From assembly GCA_937941745.1 (NCBI GenBank), contig CALDGV010000136.1, forward strand, positions 1-8,523: 8,523 nucleotides of DNA. The letters are read 5' to 3'. Of the stretch, positions 1 through 6,398 are shown piece by piece. Within the stretch, counting starts at the first letter, position 1; every line of letters starts with the position of its first letter. This DNA is from an uncultured Prosthecobacter sp. (GTDB lineage Bacteria > Verrucomicrobiota > Verrucomicrobiia > Verrucomicrobiales > Verrucomicrobiaceae). A program made the translations under genes and the position numbers. Below the pieces are notes generated by a model. The model was not told where the DNA came from, ran no database searches, and was given only the letters and a program-made list of their open reading frames with translations.

Positions 1-1
1 C

Positions 2-208
2 ATGTCGGACAGTGGGATGGAGCGCATGGTCTATGACTCGGCTTATGTGCAGCTTTCTACGGATGGGGGAGTCACCTGGGTTCGCACCGCCACCAACGTG
101 CCCTATGGTGGCTTTGGGCTGCCAGCGATCATTTCCCCGGACGGCACTCGTCACTTCGTTTTTTGCAGTTCCTCCGTCGAGGCGCAGAGCGGTGTGTATG
201 TCTCCTAC
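2..208 (+). other. C-terminal end of a first Asp-box beta-propeller (partial)
   Basis: One Asp-box, STDGGVTW (bases 56-79), matches the S/T-x-D-x-G-x-T/S-W consensus. It is followed by a last blade without an Asp-box, built like the last blade of the complete propeller downstream: a SPDGTRHFVF turn, then a short strand ending in GVYVSY. Earlier blades lie outside the window. Asp-boxes are structural beta-hairpin turns found in sialidases, sortilin-type and many non-enzymatic propellers, so they do not indicate a catalytic function. Confidence 0.72.
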
Positions 209-3200
209 CCGCCGATCACGTTCCACCCGGCAGCTCACAACACGGTGAACGCAGCTTTTGACTTCCTTGTGGAGGACAGCGGCAGCGCAAACCGGAGGGA
301 TCTTTCGTCCAACACCATCACCTTTGTCATGCAGGCGGTGAATGACGCGCCGGTGGTCGCCACGCCGATCCCGGATCAAACCGCCACTGAGGGCACGGCC
401 TTCACCTATGCATTCCCGCAGACCACCTTCACTGACCCGGATGGCGCGGCCCCGACCTACACCGCCCAGCTCTTGGGTGGCGCAGCGCTGCCTGCCTGGC
501 TGAAGTTCACGGCCTCCTCGCGCACCTTCAGCGGCACGCCTGCAGCGGCCCATGTGGGCCGGCTGACCATCCAGGTCCGGGCGCAGGATGCCGCCACACC
601 GCCGTTGAGCGTCACGGATGAGTTTCATCTCACCATCACCAGCACGGACCAGCCCCCGCAGGGCACGACAAAAACGGTGCTGGTGGCGGCCAATCAGGCC
701 ACCGTGCTGAAACCGGAGGACTTTGGCTTCAGCGACCCGCTGGACGCTCCGTTTTCCCACGCTTTCAACCGGGTGAAGATCACCGCGCCGCTGCCTGCGG
801 CAGGTGTGCTGAATCTGGATGGCGAACCGGTCGCCGCCGGAGACTCGGTGCCCATGCGCCGAGACATCGCCGGGGTGAACTGGGAGGAAAAAAACATGGT
901 CTATGCCTACGCGGGCATCGTCAGCTCACAGAATGGCATGCGAGTGGTCTCTGTGAATTCAAACTACGACCCGCAGCTGAGCACGGACGGCGGGGAAAGC
1001 TGGACCTACCCGAACTACAACGAAACGATCAACTGGAGGGATCTGGCAGGTTCAGGTGATCTGACGCATCTCGTGGCTGCGGTGATTAACGGACGGCTGC
1101 GTGTTTCGAATGATTTCGGTGCGACTTGGAATGAGCGTGGCATCACCGAATTTTGGAAAACCGTCGCCTGTAGCGCGAATGGCAGCCTCATGGTGGCAGC
1201 GTATGAATCCTACAATGGCACCACCTACGTCCAGACCTCGGGCATTCAGACCTCCACCGACTTCGGCGTCACCTGGGTGGCACGCAGTGGATTTGACCCG
1301 CTGGTTTTCACGGGCATGGACTGCTCGGCAGATGGTTCCCGGATTTACGCCTCTTCCAGCGGCCGCCAGCTGCCTGACCTGGACTACGTGGACGGGCAAA
1401 TCATCACCTCGACCGATGGTGGTGCCTCCTGGCAAGTGGTGGGTGATGCGCGCAAGTGGGTGGACATCGCCTGCTCGGACGATGGTCTGGTCATCATCGC
1501 CGCCGAGCAAAATGGCCAGCTCCATGTCTCGACAGACGCAGGTGCGAGCTGGACAGCCCGGCACATCGATCGCGCCTGGACCCGCGTCGCCTGCTCTGCG
1601 GATGGCCGGCGCATGTTTGCCGGTGACTTTGCCAACGGGCAGATTCACCGCTCGGATGATTATGGAGTGACTTGGAGCCCTGAAGGCCCGCAGAAAAACT
1701 GGCAGTATCTGGCCTGCTCTGCGGACGGCAGCCGGCTCTACGCGCAAAACTACGGCTACCTGCAAATCTCCCAGGGAGCAGCTGCGCCAGAGCTGACCTT
1801 CACGCCAGTCACGGGAGCCACCGGGAACAACTACGCCAAGATCAACTTCCAGGTCGAAGACACCGGCCGGACAGGGCAAAATCTGGATCTGTCGGCGAAC
1901 GTGCTGACGGTGAACATCGCTCCGATCAACAACCCGCCGACCCTGGTCAACAACCAGCGGGATGTGCTTGTCTATGAAGACTCCCCGCTGCTGCTTCAGC
2001 TCGCGGCGAACCAGTTTGCGGAGCCCAACAGCGGCCAGACGCTGACGCTCGGCGCCCGCCAGTTCAATGGCAATCCTCTGCCCGCCTGGCTGACCTTCAA
2101 TGCCGCCACGCGCACCTTCACCGGCAGCCCGCGGGATGCGGAGGTGGGCACGGTGAACGTGATCGTGACCGCCACGGACAACGGCGTGCCTGCCATGAGT
2201 GTGACGGATGAATTCCGCATCGACGTTCTGAACGTCGATTACCCACCCCAGGGTCAGGACAAGACGCTCACCTTCACGGAAGGCCCGTCACTTTCCCTTG
2301 ATGGCATCGAGATCACCGAGGCAGATTTCGGCTTCAGTGATGTGGCAGATGCCACACCACACAGCTTCACCCGGGTGAAGATCACGGAGCTGCCCGCCCG
2401 TGGCTACCTGAGTGATTATTGGACCGGCACTGTGAATGTCGGCGACTACATCACCATTCCAGGCCTCTTCCGGTTGATCTTTTATCCTATGGACGGCACC
2501 AGCGGCGTGCCGTACGGCCGCATCGGCTTCCAGGTGGAGGACAGCGGCATGGGTGCAAATCTCGATCCATCCCCCAACTATCTGACCTTCGAGATCACGC
2601 CCACCATGGCTGAGATTGATGTACGGCAGGGTGGCAATGTGCTTGAGGATGGTGTCTCCACGGTGGACTTCGGCACCCGCACGCTTGGCAGCGGCACCGG
2701 CATCGCGAAGGAATTCACCATCTCCAATCCCGCTCCCGGTGGTCTGGACATCAGCTCCGTCGCCATCGACGGGCCTCATGCAGATGACTTCATCATTCAG
2801 TTCCAGCCGATGACACCGGTGCCTGGCATGGGGGGTGGCCAGAGCCTCCTGCAGATTGTCTTCAATCCCACCATGCCCGGCGCACGTCAGGCCACCCTGC
2901 ACATCCGTACGGATGATGCGAATGAGCCTGATTTCGACGTCGCCCTTACCGGAACTGCTGTCGGTCAGGCGATGCTGATGGTCACGGATGAGCAGGGGCA
3001 GACTTTGAATCTCGGCAATGGCCTGAATTTCGGCAATGTGGCGGAGGGCCAGCCCTTCAGCCGGGATGTGATCATCAGCAACAACGGCACCGCGCCGCTG
3101 GAGGTCTCCGGTGTCTTTGCCTTTTCTCCGGACTTCCAGGTTCGCGGCGTGTCCTTTCCCGTGACGCTGGCTCCTGGAGCACGGCTGCCTGTGCCGCTGT

Positions 3201-6200
3201 TCATCAACAGCAGCACCCAGGGCGCCCCATTCGCTGAGATCCATGTCAACACCAGTGCCGGAAACGTGCAGTTCAACGCCTCTGGCACGGTGGTGGCGGA
3301 CGACCCGCCCTACATCAGCGTGAGCCTGCCGAACGGCAACTTCCTGACCAACAACGGCTCTCCCGTGGATTTTGGCTTCGCCTCCGTGGGCGTGCAGCAG
3401 ACCCTGGGCGGCTTCATTTCCAATGTGGGTGCGCAGGTGCTGAAGGGCTTCGCCGTCAGCATCAGCGGCCCTCATGCCAAGGACTTCCTGGTGGAGCTCG
3501 ACACATCTGGCGAGCTCTCCGGCAGCATGAGCGTGCCGTTCACCGTGCATTTCATCCCCAGCGCCACGGGTCAGCGCAATGCCGTGGTCAACATCACCAG
3601 CAATGCCGCGTCTCCGAAGACCTTCATCATCCCCGTCACTGGATATGCCACAGCCCCGGAGATCGTGGTGGAACAGCCGGCCAACACCGTGCTGGCCGAT
3701 GGCAAAGGCACGGTGGACTTCGGCACCGCCGCCACAGGTACCTTTACGGAGCGCACCTTCACCATCAAGAACACTGGCGATTCAGAACTCACGCTGCTGC
3801 CGCCACAAATCCTCATTGATGGCGCTCATGCGGCGGATTTCAGCCTCGTGCAGCCTCCTGCGGACAGTGTTTTCCCCGGCAGCAGCACCACCTTCATCGT
3901 CCGCTATTCACCGACCACCTCAGGCAGCCGCTCCGCCGATCTGCATGTGCTCAGCACGGATGGTGATGAGAGCAGCTACGACATCCGCCTCACCGGCAAG
4001 GCCACGGGACCGGAGATCAGCGTCGAGGCAGGGCCAAAGCTCGCCGTCATCGACAACGTGACACTCACCGACCTCGGTCCCGTGCTCACCGGCCGCACCA
4101 CCACACGCACCTTCACGGTGAAAAATATCGGCACCGCGCCGCTGCAGATCACTGGCGCCAGCATTCTCAGCCCCGAGCCGGCCTATTCGCTGCCTGCCGC
4201 TGCGCCATCCACCCTGGCGGCGAATGCCACGCGCACGTTCACGGTCACCTTCGCGCCCACCGACGTGCAGACCTACACGGAGACGCTGGTCATCTTCTCG
4301 GACGACGCGGATGAGGGCTTCTTTGAGGTGCTGCTCACCGGTGCAGGCGTGGCCACGCTCAGCCCGGTCTTCACCAGCCCTCCGCAGCCGCGCATCGTGG
4401 CGCTCGGGCAGACGGCCAGCTTTACCAGCTCCTACACCCCGGCCACCGGCGTCAGCACCCAGTGGAGCAGAGGCACCGGCACCAGCTTCTCCACCATCAG
4501 CGGCGCCACCACCGCCACGCTGAACCTCCCTGCCGTGAAGCTCAGTGATGCCGCCAGCCTCTACCGCCTGCGGGTCACGAACAACGCCAGCAAGGCCTTC
4601 ACGGACAGCCAGCCTGTGTCCCTGACCGTGGTGGACACCGCCGGAGGCCGTGCCAACAAGGCCGAGGGCAGCAGCGTCGCCTTCACTGTGAATGCCGCCA
4701 CGGTCGGCAACCTCAGCTACTACTGGCGCAAGAACGGTGCGAACCTGCCTGCGGACTCCCGCATCACCGGCGGCAACACCCGCACCCTCAGCATTGCCGA
4801 CCTGGAGGCTGGAGACGCCGCCACCTACACCTGCGATGTTTCCGGCGCCGGCGGCACGCTGACCAGCGGCGCCTACGTGCTCACCACCTTCACCGCTGCG
4901 CCTGAGATTGATGGTGACCCTGTTGTGCTGCCTCCGGGCATCATCAGCGGTGCCTACAGCCAGTTCATCCCGCTCACCCCCGCCAGCGGAACGCCCACCA
5001 CCTGGACCGCCACCGGCCTGCCCAAAGGTCTTGCCTTCGATGCCAGCACCGGACGTGTCTTCGGCAGGCCCACGGCAGCCAGCGGTGCAGCGCCGTTCAG
5101 CTTCACCGTGAAGGCAGAAAACAGCCTCGGGCAGTCCACCCGCACCTGCACGCTCGTCGTCAATCCCTTCCCCACCAGTCTCGTGGGCAGCTACCTCGCC
5201 ATCCTTGGCCGTGGACCTGCCACCGGCGACCTTGGCGGTAGGGTGGACCTCGCCATCAGCAGCGCCGGAGTCGTCAGCGGCAGCCTCACGCTCGGCGCGG
5301 CAAAGGCCGTGCCGCTGCCTCCTGCCAACATTGATCCCCGCGTCGGCAGCACCGAGGCCGCCTACCTCGCCACCGTGCAGCGGAAAGGCCTGCCCAGCGT
5401 GAGCCTGGACCTTGGTTTTGACACCGCCACCAGCCGCATCTTCCGCGGTGCCATCAGCACGCCGGGCAGCGCCGTCAGCCCTGCCGTCGGCTGGAAGAAC
5501 GTCTGGAGCGCCGCCAACCAGTCCACCATCCAGGACGGTCTCTACAACATGGCCCTGCAGGTCTCCGAACTCATCCCCGGAGATCCCGTGCTGCCCCAGG
5601 GCTACGGCTTCGCCAGCTTCAGCATCGGCACGAAGGGCGAGCCTGTGAAAATCACCGGCAAGACCCCGGATGGCGACAGCTTCACCTCCAGCGCCTTCCT
5701 CGGGCCGGATGGCGAGCTTGCCGTCTTTGCCTACCTGCCCTCCGGCGGCAGCCTCGTCGGTCTCACCCGGGTGCTTCCGGGCACCGCGCCAGACTATTTG
5801 GACAATGGCCTCGGCCTCGGCAGCCTCACCTGGAACCGTCCTGCCAGCACGAGTCCGAAGGCGGTGCTCTACAAAGCGGGCTTCAGCCCGGTGGACATTG
5901 ACATCACCGGCGGCCGCTACGTCGCCCCGGCCAGTGTCATCATGCATCGTTTCGCCGGACCCCAGGCCGCCTACCTCAGCTTCACCGAGGCCGGGCTGAT
6001 CGCGCCCTGCACCGCCGACCGCTGGCTGCCGCTGGCCGCCGGAGCCAGCCTCACGATCCCCAGCCAGGGCTTCTTTGGAGCCTCCGCCAAGCTCAGCCGC
6101 GCCACCGGAGCCATCTCCGGCGACTTCACCATCACGGATCAGAACCCCATCGCACCCAGCGCCCCGCGCATCATCCGCAGCGAGAGCTACCAGGGCCTCA

Positions 6201-6322
6201 TCATCCCCAGCGCTGCGGGTCATGTCGGTCGCGGCTACTTTCTCCTCCCGCAGCTCCCTGCCCCGGTGTTCCCCCAGCCTGCCGTGCAGCCTGAGCTTTC
6301 CGGCGCGGTGCGCATTGAATGA
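2..6322 (+). CDS. Giant modular surface/secreted protein, 5'-truncated by window edge
   Basis: Open frame of 2106 codons ending in TGA at 6320-6322. The ATG at base 2 is not credible as the start: it falls inside a propeller blade, is not followed by a signal peptide, and the frame is open to the window edge. Domain order by residue of the visible part: end of an Asp-box propeller (1-69), second half of a cadherin-like domain (70-117), CADG-type domain (118-217), cadherin-like domain split by a seven-bladed propeller (218-646), second CADG (647-747), intact cadherin-like domain (748-868), five choice-of-anchor D repeats (869-1451), two Ig-like domains (1452-1631), He_PIG (1632-1723) and a C-terminal module (1724-2106). 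All parts look like beta-sandwich or propeller folds; I see no enzyme motif and no transmembrane segment. Such arrays are typical of extracellular adhesins or matrix proteins, so a role in adhesion or surface structure is inferred. Its last about 470 residues resemble the convergent gene downstream. Function unknown. Confidence 0.93.
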   Translation: MSDSGMERMVYDSAYVQLSTDGGVTWVRTATNVPYGGFGLPAIISPDGTRHFVFCSSSVEAQSGVYVSYPPITFHPAAHNTVNAAFDFLVEDSGSANRRDLSSNTITFVMQAVNDAPVVATPIPDQTATEGTAFTYAFPQTTFTDPDGAAPTYTAQLLGGAALPAWLKFTASSRTFSGTPAAAHVGRLTIQVRAQDAATPPLSVTDEFHLTITSTDQPPQGTTKTVLVAANQATVLKPEDFGFSDPLDAPFSHAFNRVKITAPLPAAGVLNLDGEPVAAGDSVPMRRDIAGVNWEEKNMVYAYAGIVSSQNGMRVVSVNSNYDPQLSTDGGESWTYPNYNETINWRDLAGSGDLTHLVAAVINGRLRVSNDFGATWNERGITEFWKTVACSANGSLMVAAYESYNGTTYVQTSGIQTSTDFGVTWVARSGFDPLVFTGMDCSADGSRIYASSSGRQLPDLDYVDGQIITSTDGGASWQVVGDARKWVDIACSDDGLVIIAAEQNGQLHVSTDAGASWTARHIDRAWTRVACSADGRRMFAGDFANGQIHRSDDYGVTWSPEGPQKNWQYLACSADGSRLYAQNYGYLQISQGAAAPELTFTPVTGATGNNYAKINFQVEDTGRTGQNLDLSANVLTVNIAPINNPPTLVNNQRDVLVYEDSPLLLQLAANQFAEPNSGQTLTLGARQFNGNPLPAWLTFNAATRTFTGSPRDAEVGTVNVIVTATDNGVPAMSVTDEFRIDVLNVDYPPQGQDKTLTFTEGPSLSLDGIEITEADFGFSDVADATPHSFTRVKITELPARGYLSDYWTGTVNVGDYITIPGLFRLIFYPMDGTSGVPYGRIGFQVEDSGMGANLDPSPNYLTFEITPTMAEIDVRQGGNVLEDGVSTVDFGTRTLGSGTGIAKEFTISNPAPGGLDISSVAIDGPHADDFIIQFQPMTPVPGMGGGQSLLQIVFNPTMPGARQATLHIRTDDANEPDFDVALTGTAVGQAMLMVTDEQGQTLNLGNGLNFGNVAEGQPFSRDVIISNNGTAPLEVSGVFAFSPDFQVRGVSFPVTLAPGARLPVPLFINSSTQGAPFAEIHVNTSAGNVQFNASGTVVADDPPYISVSLPNGNFLTNNGSPVDFGFASVGVQQTLGGFISNVGAQVLKGFAVSISGPHAKDFLVELDTSGELSGSMSVPFTVHFIPSATGQRNAVVNITSNAASPKTFIIPVTGYATAPEIVVEQPANTVLADGKGTVDFGTAATGTFTERTFTIKNTGDSELTLLPPQILIDGAHAADFSLVQPPADSVFPGSSTTFIVRYSPTTSGSRSADLHVLSTDGDESSYDIRLTGKATGPEISVEAGPKLAVIDNVTLTDLGPVLTGRTTTRTFTVKNIGTAPLQITGASILSPEPAYSLPAAAPSTLAANATRTFTVTFAPTDVQTYTETLVIFSDDADEGFFEVLLTGAGVATLSPVFTSPPQPRIVALGQTASFTSSYTPATGVSTQWSRGTGTSFSTISGATTATLNLPAVKLSDAASLYRLRVTNNASKAFTDSQPVSLTVVDTAGGRANKAEGSSVAFTVNAATVGNLSYYWRKNGANLPADSRITGGNTRTLSIADLEAGDAATYTCDVSGAGGTLTSGAYVLTTFTAAPEIDGDPVVLPPGIISGAYSQFIPLTPASGTPTTWTATGLPKGLAFDASTGRVFGRPTAASGAAPFSFTVKAENSLGQSTRTCTLVVNPFPTSLVGSYLAILGRGPATGDLGGRVDLAISSAGVVSGSLTLGAAKAVPLPPANIDPRVGSTEAAYLATVQRKGLPSVSLDLGFDTATSRIFRGAISTPGSAVSPAVGWKNVWSAANQSTIQDGLYNMALQVSELIPGDPVLPQGYGFASFSIGTKGEPVKITGKTPDGDSFTSSAFLGPDGELAVFAYLPSGGSLVGLTRVLPGTAPDYLDNGLGLGSLTWNRPASTSPKAVLYKAGFSPVDIDITGGRYVAPASVIMHRFAGPQAAYLSFTEAGLIAPCTADRWLPLAAGASLTIPSQGFFGASAKLSRATGAISGDFTITDQNPIAPSAPRIIRSESYQGLIIPSAAGHVGRGYFLLPQLPAPVFPQPAVQPELSGAVRIE
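209..352 (+). other. Second half of a cadherin-like domain (domain A)
   Basis: Starts with PPITFHP and runs through FLVEDSG to AVNDAP. It aligns with the second halves of the two later cadherin-like domains (LTFTP...FQVEDTG...PINNPP and LIFYP...FQVEDSG...). The first half (FGFSD, RVKIT, LPA-G-L) is not directly upstream; propeller sequence is. This indicates that the first half lies beyond the window on the far side of the first propeller, as in the complete split domain at 653-1939. Confidence 0.65.
353..652 (+). other. Dystroglycan-type cadherin-like (CADG) domain 1
   Basis: About 100 residues with the hallmarks of CADG/He_PIG-related Ig-fold domains: P-I-PDQTATEGTAFTY at the start, TDPDG turn, LPAWLKF, RTFSGTP, a VGRLTIQVRAQD strand, and the closing SVTDEFHLTI. 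Closely related to the second copy at 1940-2242 (LPAWLTF, RTFTGSP, SVTDEFRIDV), including visible similarity at DNA level around the LPAWL...RTF stretch, so the two are old tandem copies of the cadherin-plus-CADG unit. Likely a structural spacer, possibly calcium-binding through its acidic loops (inferred). Confidence 0.75.
653..1939 (+). other. Cadherin-like domain B, split by an inserted propeller
   Basis: First half at 653-874: PPQG, FGFSD, RVKIT, LPAAGVLNLDG, VAAGDSV, RRDIAG. Second half at 1787-1939: PELTFTP, NYAKINFQVEDTG, NLDLSANVLTVNI, PINNPP. Joined, the halves reproduce the uninterrupted third copy (2243-2605), which has FGFSD, RVKIT, ELPARGYL, GDYITIPG immediately followed by LFRLIFYP, IGFQVEDSG, NLDPSPNYLTFEI. 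The break falls between the strand ending in G and the strand [LI]xF[TYH]P, i.e. in a loop between consecutive strands. The intervening 304 residues form the propeller. Domain assignment is from recognised pattern; exact strand borders are estimated. Confidence 0.72.
875..1786 (+). repeat. Complete seven-bladed Asp-box beta-propeller (inserted)
   Basis: Seven blade-like repeats of 32-48 residues. The pattern is an aromatic residue (usually W), a hydrophobic stretch, [AD]CSxDG, a strand, a variable loop, then [IL]xxStDxGxxW. Approximate blades: 899-1003, 1034-1129, 1154-1276, 1289-1432, 1457-1552, 1577-1675, 1700-1771. Asp-boxes: STDGGESW 980-1003, SNDFGATW 1106-1129, STDFGVTW 1253-1276, STDGGASW 1409-1432, STDAGASW 1529-1552, SDDYGVTW 1652-1675. 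The seventh blade has no Asp-box and runs into the second half of the host cadherin-like domain. Five of the seven blades carry a Cys at the same place in the inner strand (ACS/DCS). Loops in the third and fourth blades are longer. No FRIP motif is seen, so a sialidase is unlikely; ligand binding is possible but unproven. Confidence 0.82.
1940..2242 (+). other. Dystroglycan-type cadherin-like (CADG) domain 2
   Basis: Second copy of the domain at 353-652, following the same cadherin-like partner. It has LVYEDSPLLLQL in place of the TEGTAFTY strand, then LPAWLTF, RTFTGSP, VGTVNVIVTATD and SVTDEFRIDV, and it leads into PPQGQ, the same junction as after copy 1 (PPQGT). The unit [cadherin-like]-[CADG]-PPQG is therefore repeated. 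Confidence 0.74.
2243..2605 (+). other. Uninterrupted cadherin-like domain C
   Basis: About 121 residues from PPQGQDKTLTF to YLTFEITPT with FGFSD, HSFTRVKITELPARGYL, VNVGDYITIPG, FRLIFYP, IGFQVEDSG and NLDPSPNYLTF. It has no propeller inserted and so acts as an internal reference for where the other two copies are interrupted. Followed directly by the choice-of-anchor D array. Confidence 0.74.
2606..4354 (+). repeat. Five tandem choice-of-anchor D (ASH-like) repeats
   Basis: Repeats at about 2606-2965, 2966-3298, 3299-3655, 3656-4009 and 4010-4354, each 111-120 residues. Recurring elements: [AP]EI.V at the start, an [VN][DN]FG...G strand pair, FTI.N.G, the GPHADDF / GPHAKDF / GAHAADF motif, F.P...G, a strand of the type LHI.TDD, and a terminal LTG.A. 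Repeats 2 and 5 lack the HAxDF motif. Repeats 1 and 4 share 19 identical bases coding for TVDFGT (2659-2677 and 3709-3727). The family is common in long bacterial surface proteins with varied C-terminal anchors and serves as a stalk; stalk function here is inferred. Confidence 0.85.
4355..4894 (+). repeat. Two Ig-like domains
   Basis: First at about 4355-4648: FTSPPQPRIVALGQTASF, a Q-W pair (STQWSRG), a DAASLYRLRVTN strand and VSLTVVD. Second at about 4649-4894: AEGSSVAFTV, LSYYWRKNG, ITGGNTRTLSIADL and DAATYTCDVSG. These are the conserved W of strand C and the D-x-A-x-Y-x-C of strand F typical of Ig folds. The second has the F-strand Cys but its B-strand partner is Val (SVAFTV), so no standard disulfide can form; the first lacks both. 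Likely structural. Confidence 0.82.
4895..5170 (+). other. Putative-Ig (He_PIG) domain before the C-terminal module
   Basis: Contains GAYSQFIPL, TGLPKGLAFDASTGRVFGRP and FSFTVKAENSLGQSTRTCTLVV, the standard He_PIG pattern (G-x-x-Y, GLPxGL...G.i.G.P, v.A.Ns.G). The domain in the same place in the convergent gene has the same TGLPKGL signature (about 7545-7796), so the pair He_PIG plus C-terminal module is shared between the neighbours. Confidence 0.8.
5171..6319 (+). other. C-terminal module of about 383 residues, shared with the convergent gene
   Basis: Beta-rich Gly/Ser/Thr/Ala sequence. Landmarks in order: LVGSY, GDLGGR, SSAGVVSGSLTLG, GWKNVW, LPQGYGFASFSIG (5591-5629) followed by TGKTPDGDSFTSSAFL, GSLTWNRPA, SRATGAISGDFTI, GYFLLPQLP (6233-6259) and the terminal LSGAVRIE. 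The same landmarks occur in the same order at 6402-7544 on the other strand. I cannot assign it to a named family with certainty; from memory, similar segments end other large Verrucomicrobiota proteins. It could be a terminal adhesive, anchoring or secretion domain; no function is shown by the sequence. Confidence 0.7.
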
Positions 6323-6398
6323 GGCCAAAAAAACATGCCCGGGGCTGAGCAAGTCAGCACCCGGGCACGGAAGGGAAGGCAGGCTGGAAGCCTCTGGG
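6323..6398. other. Convergent intergenic gap of 76 bases
   Basis: Lies between the two stop codons. It holds the terminator hairpin described separately and, at 6381-6393, a small perfect hairpin AGGCT-GGA-AGCCT with no T-tract on either side. Nothing else is seen, and no small gene fits. Confidence 0.85.
6327..6367 (-). terminator. Rho-independent terminator for the minus-strand gene
   Basis: On the plus strand TGCCCGGGGCTGA (6336-6348) pairs with TCAGCACCCGGGCA (6354-6367): 13 base pairs, one bulged A at 6359, a five-base loop. Seven A residues at 6327-6333 become a run of seven T directly after the hairpin when read on the minus strand, with two bases between. It sits 31 bases past the minus-strand stop codon, an ordinary distance. 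On the plus strand the hairpin is followed by purine-rich sequence without a T-tract, so it would serve the first gene only weakly, or as a 3' end stabilising stem. Confidence 0.85.

Noticed and set aside
2..4. ATG at base 2 as the true start of the first gene
   Set aside because: It is one base from the window edge, has no visible ribosome-binding site or signal peptide after it, and lies inside a propeller blade.
875..1786. Sialidase or other BNR-repeat glycosidase
   Set aside because: Asp-boxes are structural. No FRIP motif is visible, the blades are short and of the non-enzymatic CSxDG type, and the propeller sits within a structural domain.
1052..3550. Minus-strand open frames of 275 and 420 codons (1052-1879 and 2288-3550)
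   Set aside because: In-register antisense shadows of well-defined propeller, cadherin-like and choice-of-anchor D coding sequence; their products show no domain and an atypical His/Arg/Gly-rich composition.
4649..4894. Disulfide-bonded classical Ig domain
   Set aside because: Only the F-strand Cys (YTC) is present; the B-strand position is Val.
6381..6393. Second terminator for the plus-strand gene at the small AGGCT/AGCCT hairpin
   Set aside because: Only five base pairs and no following T-tract, so too weak to call.
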